Assembly: GCF_001625305.1 (NCBI RefSeq)
Contig: NW_017802580.1
Coordinates: forward strand, 451,186 to 515,185
Length of the DNA stretch: 64,000 nt
Direction: 5' to 3'
Source of the DNA: Branchiostoma belcheri
Taxonomy: Eukaryota > Chordata > Leptocardii > Amphioxiformes > Branchiostomatidae
In this document: piece by piece, positions 24,526-34,489 of the stretch
Layout of the letters: each line of letters starts with the position of its first letter
Position numbering within the stretch: position 1 is the stretch's first letter
Translations under genes and position numbers: made by a program
The notes under the pieces: generated by a model
What the model saw: only the letters and a program-made list of their open reading frames with translations
Told to the model about the DNA's origin: nothing
Database searches by the model: none

Positions 24526-27500
24526 CCACACACAGACAAACGCTACTGAAAACATAACCTTCTTGGCGAAGGTAACAATATTTTCTGAAAAGCCTGTTAG
24601 TTGTAGCCTTTATACGTGGCGTAATGTTGGGGGTCCAGTGAAGACTTCCTGGTATTAGTCTGCGCGGACGGTTATGTGAAATTTTCGTCTGATCCCCGGG
24701 ATGGTGCGTTCTATATGCGTTGTGGGTGTGTTTGGATCATCGAAGATAGCGGTAAACGTATCGCATCGATTCTAATTAAATTTAGATTTCTGAAACATTA
24801 GGTATTGAGCTTTTTTTGAGTACGAAGCCGTTACCCTGGGAAAATTCTTTTTTTTTTCCATTTCAAAAAAAGACGCAAAAAAGGGGCCCCTTACTTAAAA
24901 ATGTAGGCCTTATTCACCCCTAAATAAATTGAGTGCAAAAAATATCAATGAAGTGTATTGATAGGCGGCACAGCACCCCTTTCAACCAGAAGAGTGAAAA
25001 ATTCCGACCTGGGCTTATTACAGAAATGACAGCCCGTCGGGCTGAGGGTGTCAAATTGCTACAAATGTGGAAAGAAACTCCGGTCCAAGACCTATAATAT
25101 AGAATTTCCTCCTTAATTAATGCAAATTAGTCTTTTTTGCATAATTTTGCATCTAATAATGTAAAGCTCTGCACTACCAAAAATGCTTTTTTCTTGTTTT
25201 ACTTGTTTTCCTTGTACAAAGAAATGGTATCTTGTAAGAAGAAAATTTTTCTTTGAACAAGAAATTAAAGAATCCCCGTAGCAAGAAAATTCAAGAAACG
25301 CATGTGTTTCTTGAATTTTTTGCTGTAGAAAGTAAACTATTCTGTCCACAAGAAAATATTTCTTGAACTAAAAGCTTACTGTTCTTGAAGCAAGAAAACC
25401 ATTCTGTGCACAAGAAAAGATTTCTTGTAGCAGAAAAAAAATACTGTAATCTTTCTTAAAATTCTAAAAATTCTTTAAGATTCTTGTTGTTGAGCATGAT
25501 AGTAGAAATATTTTCTTTTCTTAAGAAAAAAGAAGAATGAAATTCTTTATGTAAGAATCAACATACAAAATACAGAATGTTTCATGAATTTTCTTGAAAA
25601 TCCCCCTGGCAAGAAAATATTTCTCAACACAAGAAAATAAGAAAAATTAGAAAAAAAAATTTTGGTAGTGTGTCTCAGCTACGTATATACCAAAAATGAT
25701 GAAAAGACGTCGTTCGTACCTGGGCTTATCCGCATTAAGAGATTTCGCCAGAAAGTCCCCTGCATTTCCAGAACAAGCTGCTAGGACCAAACCCACACCA
25801 TTTATAGCTGATAGAAAAAGCTATCTGTCACCAAAAATTCAAGCCCATAGCATGTTTAGAACAAAAGATACAAAAACCGGAAGTTCTGCTGCAGTACCAA
25901 GGTCAGCCACCAGGAGGCCCATGTTCCTAAGATTTACCAACATACCAAATATCCTCACAATCCATAAAGGCGTTATGCTAACCACAAAGCTGCGAAAACA
26001 CACACACAGACACACAGATATGCCGAAAACAATACCTACATTTTTTCATGAATAATTCATAATTACTAGATACTTTTACCGATGTATATGGGTGAACTTA
26101 AAAAAATATGCTGTTTATTCTGGGATGAAGAAGTAGCAAACATGATGACAACTCTCCCGTTACATTTAAACAGTTTCAGTTGACGGCATGTGGTCCACGT
26201 GGATGACATGGTCTACATGCAGCCAGTCCTGTGGCGGAGGGACACAGGCCAGGCAGAGAGCGTGCAACAATCCTGCCCCAGCGAATGGTGGAAATGCCTG
26301 TGTAGGTAGTCAGGAGCAGTCCAGACAGTGTTCTACATGGGCGTGTCCAGGTACTTTTTAAAATATAAACTACCTTAAAGATCAGATTTGATAAAAAAAA
26401 GTTACCCTGTTATTCTACCCACCATTCATTTTAAAGTGCAAATCAATAAAGATTAGTCACACCATCCCTACACTTTAGACAATCATGATAATTCTATTGA
26501 CCAATGATATATTTTCACAACTACAGATTGTACGGCAGCCTGTGTGGTCGGAACCAGGGACCCGGTGACCTGTGAGTGTGGTTGTCAAACACACGTACTC
26601 ACTGCCACAGTGCGAAACACTAAAAACGCTCCTCTAGAGGGGGCCACCATCCACTACGTAGACAGACCTTACATCAACCTTGGCACGACTGACGCCACAG
26701 GCTCGGCAAGCGTAACTGGTGTTTGCGCCAGCCCTCCGGTAGATCTGCTCATAACGAAAGACGGGTACTCACCGACAGTGGCTACAACTGTTACTACAAC
26801 GTCAACTACATCGACTGTGACTGCAAACATGCAGATACTGAGTGAGTTCCTTTTATATTAAAAGTTAGAAACTATATTTATTGTATTCATAAGAGTTTCT
26901 AATTGATCAATGGCATCTAGTGTCAATTCGGTGGAATAAAAACTGAATAATGCTAAATTTACAAGCAAAAAGGTAACACAAAGAGAGAAAAAGAATACTA
27001 TGTTTCAAACAATTTGCTTTAGAGATATTAATCATACCTCTTATATGAAGTGTCAAATTATTTTCTAGTTGCTCCGATTATTACGCAAGACCCCGAAAGT
27101 CGATCTCGTCTAGTGGGACAAGATGTCACCTTCTGCTGCGACGCGCACGGTTTTCCGCAACCAAAGGCAGAGGACTATGAATGGTGAGTCCCTTGTTATC
27201 TTCGAAAAATTCAGCAGAAGATTATGAGTTTAGGTACACCATACATAGGGGTTGCTGATTTAAATTTGTAATCGGTTGTAACTTGGGGTGTGATGCACAT
27301 TATAATATTTGGTAGGTAGGATCAGCTTGGAAGGTCTAGGTCAAATTTGGGTACTCTAGCAGTTTTGTAAAGCGGGATAGATGGGTATGATATCCCGTGC
27401 TATGGACATGCTATGGTCTTGATTCTTGAGTGGCACATAGTTTGTTTGGCCACTAAGTATCTGGTGTGGTTTTCAGCAAAATAGCTGCTTTTTGGAGCTC

Positions 27501-30500
27501 ATGTTGACATTTCATGATGGAATGTGACTAGACGGGATAAATTGTGATATTGTGTTTTTAAAAGCTTTTGGAAGGTAGCTTGTAGCGTGAAAAAGGAACT
27601 CAAGGTTAAATTAGAATTTGGTCATTCTAGTGGCTTTTTAAGGTATTGCAGCGGCATTTTTGGATTGACATGCAGCTTCAAATGTATACTAGGTGAAGGT
27701 ACGTGAGGTAGTGAAATAGTGGAATATTTTCAAACAGATGGCAACAGTCCCAGGTGGGTGGAAAGGGAAAGATGTTTGTAAGGTTAGATGGCACCATGAA
27801 GATTCGATTTTGTGGGCACTGCTATTCTAGTCTATTCTACGTAGTTCAGGGACCAGTGCTCGCACTGTATGGTGCCACTCACGTGCTTTGGTTAACATAC
27901 CAGCAAAATAAAAGTCAAACTATATACAGTGGCACATTTCTGACAACCCAAACTTATACATGACGAGCTCTTGTTCTTGATATAAAGGTCACGGCGATCC
28001 ATAGCGACCGTTCAGTGACCGACCTTGGATGTCTGTCATCTTTTTTCTTATATTTGAAAAATAATGCAAACTGTGAAGGTATGATTAAGAAACGTTCAAA
28101 ACCTTTTGAAAAAATTTTTGTTCTTTTGTTCAACTCATTGAGAGATTTGTCACTGTCACTCAACGGTCGCAGCTTCCGGTGAAAAGGGGATGTAAGGAAC
28201 AGATGCGGAGGAGCTAGATGTTGCCGTCCCGTACACCAGACGAACAAAGTCCATCAATCCATTTGATAAATGCATGCTCGATTTTGACATCATATTACAC
28301 GATAATAATAATAATAATAGATTGACATGAAGTGCTGATTTTTATTATGGCTTCACCACTAAGTGGTGAAATCATATTGCTTTTCCTCACGTTTCGTCTT
28401 CTTCTTCTCCTTCTGCCATGTTGTTAAATGGATTCAATTTCTTCATTTTTGGACCAAATGACATGACATTTGGCATGAAGGTACAGTAGCCCAATACCCA
28501 CAGGCGTTTTGTTTGTTTTATTGTTTTTTGTCATTTTCATTCATGCTTTTGACATGCACCACTTTAAAATTGAACAAAAAAGTTTTATTTTGCCATTTCC
28601 GGACCACAAATGTAAATTTTTGCCTCCTGTGCCCTGATATCAAAACCAGATGACCTGAAATTTGGTATGGGAGATCCTTGGATACAAGCCCACAGAATAT
28701 AAACTACGTATTTGGCGTTTGTCACTTAAAAACTATGTAAAATGGGACTTTTTGCTATTTTTGCTGTTGTATTGAAGTTATATGTCACTACATACTATAG
28801 TTATATTGATGTAAAACATTGTTTCCCCTTGTATTCTCCTTCTTTTCCTGCCATGTCGTAAAATGTGGTGAAGCCATGATGACTTTGCTCCAAAGCAAAT
28901 GTCTGCCTTTCTAGTTTTTTTTTCTATTTACCTGTAGATCACACTCAGTTCCGTGACCTGTTTTTCAGCAGCTGCCTAAATGTCTGGCCTATACGGCGTT
29001 TCTGCATCGTCGCGCAGACGCACGCGTGCTCTGCTAGTTCTAATAATATCGGCTATAATTATTACGTTTTCCATGCAGGTTTCGCGATGGCATTGTTCTG
29101 GACAAAAGCGTGTACGGATATTCCAACCAACTCACGCTGACCAACCTAGCCTTGAGTGACGCCGGGGAGTACAGGTGCCGGGCTAACAGTGCAGCCGGAG
29201 CGGCCTACTCGGGATCTGCACAGCTGCAAATATACGGTGGGCCCTTCTTAATCTTCTTTCGAGAGAAATTTATAATGCCTACTTATATAATTACAATCAA
29301 TATGTGTATGGAGTGCTTTAAATTCCAAATGAAACTACCTACGTTAACGTCTTAAGTACGCATATCAAGTAGTGGATCGGGAGACGCACGCGTGTTTTGC
29401 ACGTCTATGTACATGTTACCAGCAGTCGACACACGGTTAGTATAAAGTACAGGTAAAAACAATGGCGCTAAATTGACCTACGCGTCTCAAGAAGAGCAAA
29501 CATTGCTTGTTCAAACGATAAAGTAAAGGTTTATTTAAACTATTTTTGCGATTTATATCAAGACACTTCCATATCATCACCATAGGAAGCGCTGGAGATT
29601 CCTACGATGCCGCTCCATCTCCTGAGTACCTCCAGCTTCCAGCAGACTGTGTCCAGCCTGATGGAACCAGACTTTACCAAGTAGGCAAGTGTGACAACAA
29701 GCCATGTGTAGGCCCCAGCTACAATAGCGGTCAATGTAATGATACAATTAAGTACTGTAGTTCGGGTGGAACTCTCCAGCCTCAGACTATCAATTGTGGG
29801 AGTTATACGATAAATATAATGGTCATTTCATCATGTGACTGTCTGGAATGTGGGGATCCTGTAACTTACGTCAGAGGGGAACTGTTAGGAGGTCCAACTA
29901 ACAAACCTGTGGTTAATGCTGATATCCTTGTAAACGGGGTGAGCAATGGTGACTTCACGACTTTCAGTGGTACATTTTCATTAGAAATACCACCAAACAC
30001 AAAGCGTCTAGCCGTGACATTTATAGACATTTACAAGGAGTTTGTTGAGACAACAAAAATCCTTGACTTTGTCGATGGTGGGACCGTCTATCACAAGGTT
30101 CATATGCGGGAAAGAGCACCACCAATAGTTTTGTCGTCAGAAATGACTAGTTCAATCGATCTAGGAACTGTACCGGGTAAAGCCCCCATCGGCCAGATAG
30201 AAATACCAGCTAACCGTTTCTATACAGCAGCTGGCCAACCATACAGTGGTACTGTGCAGGCATCCCTTAGTTTCATAGACCCCAGAAATCTTAGTAATGT
30301 TCAAGACATGCAGAGTGATTTTACTTTTATAGATCAGGAAGGTGAAGAGCAACAACTCGAGACCTTTGGTATGTTCAGTCTTGACTTTGAGGATGGGTCA
30401 GGAAATGAGTTGGGACTTGCAGGTACAGTAGACATTTTCTTGAATGAAAATGAAGTGAACTTCACTGCTGTTGAGCCAGGTCACGAGGTAAAACTCTGGT

Positions 30501-31762
30501 CTCTAAACCCCGACACAGGCCGATGGGAGGAAGAAAGTACGGTTACCCAAGCTCCTTCGAGCAAACGTAGGAAGCGTCAGAGTAGCTTTACCTGGAACGG
30601 AAGTATAAGGGTCACTCGACGAAATTATAATGTCGACTGGTGGATAAAAGCTGGTCAAAGATGTTACTCAAAGGTCAGGGTGTGTCAGGCCAGAGGCACA
30701 ACGACCCCGGTCAATAATGTAAATGTGCAGTTTGTGGTTGTGAACACGGACTTAGATCGGGGAAATGAAAGATTCGCTCGTTTCTATACTGCCAGGACCA
30801 GTGCTGTAGGGTCTGGAGGAGCATGTGTGGAAGGGTGGTGCCGGCCCGGTACTGTGACCTATGTCTCTGCAACTGAGGGTACAACTGAGTATGATGCAGC
30901 GACGCAAGTCGAGCTTGGATTCAGTCCTCGCGGTGGTTACGTTATAGGAAACAATGGAAAAGCGTTTAGTACAACCCTCAATCAGGGAAGTTTTACTGGG
31001 CCATCCTACCGTAACATCGGAACGTGTAATAGCGCGCCGATAACAGATAACCACTACAAATTTTACGGGGGCCGGGCGTCAGGAGTATCCGAAATCAACA
31101 CCCGTCCTTATAACCCCACTGACAACAGGCTTCGACCTGACTATCTGTCCTGGTATCCAACCGAAGACCCAGCTCAAAAGAAAAGTTGTTTCATGAAAGT
31201 GCGGGTGACTGGTTCAAATTCGGAAAATTTGAGGGCCCGTGTCGTTAGTAGGGTCGGCACTCATGCAGCCAATCGGGGCACTGACTATGGCCGGCGTGAG
31301 GATGATATAGTGCCTCCTGGGGCAGCGGTAAAGGGGCAGTGTATTGAGTACAAGTGTAGTGGTGATGTCTGGACAACTCGAAATGGCCGACCCTATCGTG
31401 ATCCCAGTGCCGACATTGACTACACCTCCGTAGAACTGAGTTTCATTCGTAACGACGGCACGGCTGCAAACTGTAATAGGATGGCAGTTAATAACAATTT
31501 CGGAACAACTAACACAATCACCAATCTTATAGTTTCGACTCAAGGCGCAACTCCTCCGGATAACACTGACACGACTCGCTACCGTTTTTATGATTCTCGA
31601 GACGACCTTGGGCAAACGTTTGGTATCTACAAGGCCACGGGTGCAGGGGATAGCAGTAAGCAAACTGCGTACCAGCAGTGTTTGGCAGGATCAAGTTCTG
31701 GTTCTGGATCAACTACAATTGCCCCAGACAACAATTGGTTTGTTCACTTTGACTGTTCTTAA
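17535..31762 (+). CDS. CILP-like secreted matrix protein with sushi, five TSP1, Ig and CILP C-terminal regions
   Basis: Twelve exons join in frame to at least 1,365 residues and end at TAA 31760-31762. Order: signal peptide core; two sushi-like domains; five thrombospondin type-1 repeats; a carboxypeptidase-regulatory-like beta-sandwich; one Ig domain split by a phase-2 intron; then a 2.2-kb exon with a second regulatory-like domain, the CILP core (GMFSLDF, KLWSLNP, RWEEES) and a polybasic furin-type site KRRKRQ. Vertebrate cartilage intermediate layer proteins are secreted, furin-cleaved matrix proteins with TSP1, Ig and the same C-terminal region. Relative to them, the sushi pair and TSP1 multiplication are unusual, and I saw no Mucin2-WxxW domain. 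Only the intron inside the Ig domain departs from phase 1. The initiator methionine exon was not found. Confidence 0.87.
17830..18027 (+). CDS. CILP-like gene: first sushi-like domain exon
   Basis: Phase 1-1, 198 nt, entered from TTTTCCTTTCAG and left at GTGAGT. It encodes a cysteine-rich module starting [10 protein letters not shown] with glycine-rich stretches and a closing cysteine, resembling a divergent complement-control (sushi) module with extra cysteines. The assignment is weaker than for the following exon. Confidence 0.65.
18678..18869 (+). CDS. CILP-like gene: second sushi (CCP) domain exon
   Basis: Phase 1-1, 192 nt. It encodes [32 protein letters not shown] and a final LECE, the standard spacing of a sushi domain with its F-x-C-x-x-G-Y and G-x-W landmarks. 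The donor is GTATGA. Confidence 0.8.
19326..19391 (+). pseudogene. Truncated TSP1 exon relic
   Basis: The sequence reads [18 protein letters not shown] and then hits TAA at the point where intact copies continue with ESGTQ. It keeps an AG acceptor but loses the remaining two thirds of the exon. It is a broken copy of the TSP1 exon, just upstream of the intact series. Confidence 0.75.
19524..19700 (+). CDS. CILP-like gene: TSP1 repeat exon 1
   Basis: 177 nt, phase 1-1. Contains [12 protein letters not shown], the W-x-x-W-x-x-W pattern used for C-mannosylation, CSVTC (the C-x-x-[ST]-C O-fucosylation type motif), the R-x-R layer residues, and the six cysteines of a TSP1 repeat. The donor is GTAACT. 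Confidence 0.88.
20667..20843 (+). CDS. CILP-like gene: TSP1 repeat exon 2
   Basis: Nearly identical to the exon at 19524-19700, including the preceding ~60 bp of intron (TTACCTGTATCTCTAATAAG). The few differences cluster at the 3' end ([12 protein letters not shown] versus [12 protein letters not shown]). This is a recent duplication. Confidence 0.88.
21232..21405 (+). CDS. CILP-like gene: TSP1 repeat exon 3
   Basis: 174 nt, phase 1-1, one codon shorter at the start than its neighbours and entered from a different intron end (CGTGTAG). It encodes the [10 protein letters not shown] variant. Its downstream intron matches the one after TSP1 exon 1 (GCTGTTGTAACAATAATTC). Confidence 0.87.
21624..22082 (-). 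mobile_element. 5'-truncated LINE insertion in one copy of the duplicated TSP1 intron
   Basis: The matching intron after TSP1 exon 1 (about 19910-19960) is continuous here, whereas this copy carries ~455 extra bases. On the minus strand the insert encodes [20 protein letters not shown] and then [29 protein letters not shown]: the C-terminal zinc-knuckle region typical of several non-LTR elements. Its 3' end has TACAATAAAGG. About 15 bp of the original site seem lost at one junction. Confidence 0.78.
22763..22939 (+). CDS. CILP-like gene: TSP1 repeat exon 4
   Basis: 177 nt, phase 1-1. Encodes the [10 protein letters not shown] variant, otherwise almost the same as exons 1-3, with the same upstream intron end as exons 1 and 2. 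The donor is GTAAGT, the strongest of the set. Confidence 0.88.
23276..24575 (+). mobile_element. Family A repeat, full-length copy with terminal inverted repeats
   Basis: The left end contains TACCTTCGCCAA (about 23289-23300) and the right end TTGGCGAAGGTA (24563-24574), a perfect 12-bp inverted repeat. The right end also folds on itself (ACCTTC-TTGGC-GAAGGT). The interior has ATTATGCAAAT-rich segments, the CCGGAAGTTCTG and CCGCCAGGGGGCCC blocks and a CA microsatellite (about 24482-24538). It sits in the intron before TSP1 exon 5 and is itself interrupted by the element at 23360-23725. Confidence 0.7.
23360..23725. mobile_element. 366-bp TIR element nested in the family A repeat
   Basis: The left end AGGCCACACCAATTTAATTT and right end AAATTGAATTGGTGTGGCCT are inverted copies, and similarity continues inward through GTTGGTTCTCGGATT for about 36 bp in all. 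The interior has no coding capacity. No clear target-site duplication could be read. Confidence 0.75.
24576..26179. other. Intron part with a family B-like repeat and a nested TIR element
   Basis: About 25100-26048 resembles the family B repeat at 43686-44450 (TACCAAAAATGATGA, AAAACCGGAAGTTCTGCTGC, ending near AAAACAATACCTACATTTTT). It is interrupted by the element at 25172-25670. 24576-25100 shows no recognisable feature. Confidence 0.55.
25172..25670. mobile_element. 499-bp AT-rich TIR element full of CAAGAAA/TTTCTTG words
   Basis: Begins CACTACCAAAAATG and ends with TTTTGGTAGTG. The inside is dominated by alternating CAAGAAA and TTTCTTG words, so many self-pairings are possible. Comparison with the uninterrupted sibling at about 43990-44030 (TGTAAAACTCTCTCTCAGTT) shows the host repeat without it. 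No transposase is encoded. Confidence 0.72.
26180..26350 (+). CDS. CILP-like gene: TSP1 repeat exon 5 (divergent)
   Basis: 171 nt, phase 1-1. Encodes [18 protein letters not shown] and [14 protein letters not shown], a TSP1 repeat clearly older than the amplified four. Its second tryptophan is followed by M rather than G/S, and the CSQSC motif replaces CSVTC. It is probably the ancestral TSP1 unit of the family, which usually has one. Confidence 0.87.
26527..26841 (+). CDS. CILP-like gene: carboxypeptidase-regulatory-like domain exon
   Basis: 315 nt, phase 1-1. A cysteine cluster (CTAAC, CECGC) leads into a beta-sandwich pattern: [18 protein letters not shown], a glycine turn [10 protein letters not shown], then [10 protein letters not shown]. 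This matches the regulatory-like domain that follows TSP1 in CILP proteins. A threonine-rich tail (about 12 of 20 residues) precedes the GTGAGT donor. Confidence 0.8.
27069..27183 (+). CDS. CILP-like gene: Ig domain, first half
   Basis: Encodes [20 protein letters not shown] followed by [10 protein letters not shown] and ends at the conserved tryptophan codon, split by a phase-2 intron (GTGAGT). This is the A-to-C strand half of an I/C2-type Ig domain. Confidence 0.85.
27184..29078. other. Intron within the Ig domain
   Basis: 1.9 kb. Holds the 531-bp TIR element at 28347-28877 and an (AAT)n tract near 28300. 27240-27740 contains degenerate repeat-like sequence (AGGTCAAATTTGGGTACTCT and similar) that I could not assign. 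No coding exon is seen. Confidence 0.6.
28347..28877. mobile_element. 531-bp TIR element, ATGGCTTCACCAC family
   Basis: Begins ATGGCTTCACCAC and ends GTGGTGAAGCCAT. Just inside the left end is a small hairpin (TTCACCACTAAGTGGTGAA). The interior includes TAAATGGATTCAATTTCTTC and TGACATTTGGCATGAAGGTA, both repeated in inverted orientation at 50733-50885. Non-autonomous. Confidence 0.7.
29079..29236 (+). CDS. CILP-like gene: Ig domain, second half
   Basis: Completes the Ig fold: FRDG after the split tryptophan, [18 protein letters not shown] with the invariant D-x-G-x-Y-x-C, then [16 protein letters not shown]. It ends in phase 1 at GTGGGC. Confidence 0.87.
29586..31762 (+). CDS. CILP-like gene: last exon, CILP core and C-terminal region
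   Basis: 2,177 nt, coding to TAA at 31760. About residues 60-150 of the exon form a second regulatory-like domain after [17 protein letters not shown]. Next comes the CILP region: [36 protein letters not shown] and [17 protein letters not shown]. The furin-type site KRRKRQSS is at about 30563-30586. After it are two more cysteine-bearing segments, [10 protein letters not shown] and CFMKVRV, that look like an internal repeat. In known CILPs, furin cleavage at this place separates the N- and C-terminal chains; processing here is inferred. Confidence 0.9.
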
Positions 31763-32736
31763 AGCAAGTCTCAGAAAGTGAGACCACAAATTATTTCTTT
31801 CCCTTATCGCTGCATATTATCTCTAGCTACATCTTGAAATCATCAGAAGCCAGTACAAAACCTGTTTTCTAAAACGATGTTAACCATTTAAGGTCAGAGT
31901 TTGGGTCTTGCGTGTGTCTGTGCCGGACAATTAACCCACGGTAGCCAATAGATCTTTTGAATCTCTCTCGCTGATGTTTTGGGACAACCAGTTGATTACT
32001 CGCGCTTGTTGCCCTCGTGCGTTGGTCTCTGCCGTTTACAAACATTTGTAACGGTTGTCCGTGTCGTTAAGTGCCGTCCCGTATTTTTCGTAGCCTTCCT
32101 GATGGACGCATGACTTTTAGTACGGAGTTGAAATCTATTTTAATTCTAGTATCTGTCACTTTACTAAGCTTGTCTCAACGACTAGATGTCTTAGTGAATA
32201 CATAACAATAATTAGATGTCTCCATCGTATAATTGTCAAACAAAGCATTTTCTGTCCTTGGGTGTTCCTGGATCTTTTAGTTCTTCTGCTGGTGTCATTT
32301 CACTGCTGCCTCCGGTGTGTTACTGTTGATTTCGTGACGGGTCTTTTGTTGAGGATCGGAGCGACTTAGTTTGAGGACGGTACGGAAGCCATGTTTCTTC
32401 ACTTCAGTATAAAGTAGCCCATCTCTTAGCACGCAGAAGTCACCACAGCTCCATTTCCGTATGTCTTAATATGATTGTACAAATATAGCTTGTGCGCTCT
32501 TCCTGTACGGTACTACTAGTATAAGCGATGGCCATGATTATATCCGCAATGCCATTTTCTATGTTCATCTTAATTGCTGCATTCTTTTGAAGATAACTAT
32601 CAGTAGACATTATGATTCATGTAGATGGATCGTATTTCGCCTATCTTTGCATACTGAAAAAAACTTTCATCTGATGTCATAATCGTTAAATGAGTTCTTA
32701 TATCTGGGGCTAAATGAAAGATCTTGATTGAGAATT

Positions 32737-32820
32737 AATTTCCAAGCAGATCTTTTGGAGGGGAAATGGATACAGACCTATTTGATATACTCCCCCCACC
32801 AAAAGATGTGCTTGGAGATT
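32737..32820. repeat. Short imperfect hairpin (27-29 bp arms)
   Basis: AATTTCCAAGCAGATCTTTT on the left pairs with AAAAGATGTGCTTGGAGATT on the right around a ~28-nt loop. It may be a MITE relic or a structured transcript end; sequence alone does not decide. Confidence 0.5.
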
Positions 32821-33450
32821 ATTTGAGAATCCCGAGGATTTCTTTTTGAAATCAACAGTTTGGCAACTTTAAAGCCCCCTCATTCGAACAGGGATGTACG
32901 AGTTATTTGAATATAATATTTACCTTATATCGCTTATGCTAGTTTTTTGTTTCTCTTACAAAGTACAATTGCAAAGTAGGCAACATTCTATCATTTTCTG
33001 TCTATGGTAGTTTTGAATTGCTAATAACTGCACAATTATGTAGTTTAGTAATCTAGATAAAGATATTGTATCAATTATAAGTCACCTATATGACACCTGT
33101 AATACGCAAGATACACGATGATGGAAATCATATGTTAATGGCTGAATTTAGGGTTTTTTTTTCTTCTAACATTAGGATTTGTTAAACGTCACTACAAAAC
33201 TTTATTTGATTAAATATACCGTGAATCTTGCTGTGTCACAGGGATATATTAAATAAGTTTTAACGTAGCAGATTTAATAGTAAAGGCAAGGCTTACAATA
33301 ATAGGTAAATTACGTTTATTTGCTATTTAGACTATATATAAAAGGCTTAATAGACAGAAATAGCTTAGAAAGACGCGGTAACAGACTCTGAGGTAGACCA
33401 TATAGGATTTAGAACCGAGAATAATTAGAACTGATAAAATTATTTTGGCA

Positions 33451-33530
33451 TAGCTATAAGTTAATAAGGTTAGTTTGTCATAGGCGTAAGGTAATAAGGT
33501 TAGTTTGGCATAACTGTAAGTTAACATTTA
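33451..33530. repeat. ~30-bp tandem repeat, about 2.5 units
   Basis: Units of the type GGTTAGTTTGGCATAACTGT recur every 30 bp with small changes; the open frame on the minus strand is a translation of this repeat. Confidence 0.6.
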
Positions 33531-34489
33531 AACAAGCATTATACGCATAACTAATCAAGTATACTCTTGCACTATCGACTAGTACATTCATTCCTGTGCT
33601 TCTCTAGAGATCACTTTCATTTCATCAGGTCAATTTGCTTCAACAAATGAATGAATTGATCAGAACTAGTACTTATATATTTACTTGTAGCTGTTTTGCT
33701 GACATGTCATTGCTGATGATAGCTTTGTGACTGAGGCACTGTATCCACCAAAGAGACTACTGCAATGGTATCGAAAGATTGGTAAGTCTAGGCGAGGATG
33801 AGGAAGTTGTCAGACACATGTATCAGCAGACCTGACTTTTTCTTCTTTATTCTGCGGCTTTGCTGTATTTAATCAAGACATAATAATATAGCGAAGAGTT
33901 GGTTTCCATGATCCAACGCACGTCTGCAGAGCTTACTGCGCCTACGCGAAACCCCAAATTTTTCACGGTTTTCGTTGGATGTTTGGTCAACATTGCATTA
34001 GAATTTGGCCTCTTGCAGACGACTTTTTTTCGACACGATATTTGGAAAATACAAACAGGATGTCATCTTTATATACGTAATTACTACATTATATGAGACG
34101 TTCTACCGAAGTGCTATGCACAATACATTGTGGGTTTAGCGCAGGTACAGTGCGTTCTGCCGACGTGCTGGTTTCCAGTATTTTGTGTCCAGAAAACATC
34201 TCATTCATTATGTTCGCACAGGGTTGTGCGTTCCTGTTTCAACTTGTACACCATCTAAAGTTTGAATAGACACGTGGAACCTCTTCACACACTTGTGTTG
34301 TCTTCATTTTTGTCTAAGATATCGACTAGTGTCTTCAAAAGGGATCTTAAGTTGTGAAGGATTATTAAAAAGGAGTAGTTTAACGTATTCTTAAACAATA
34401 ACTTTTAATCCTTTGCATCATTTTAAAAGTTGAAATAGAGCAGAAAAAACATGCCAACCTAAGGTAAAATGGCTACTAGTACCCTAAGA

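Larger units (their letters stand above)
31763..34489. other. 3' UTR and intergenic stretch
   Basis: No coding exon is recognised and no consensus AATAAA was seen close to the stop codon. Contains an 84-bp hairpin (32737-32820) and a short ~30-bp tandem repeat (33451-33530). Confidence 0.5.
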
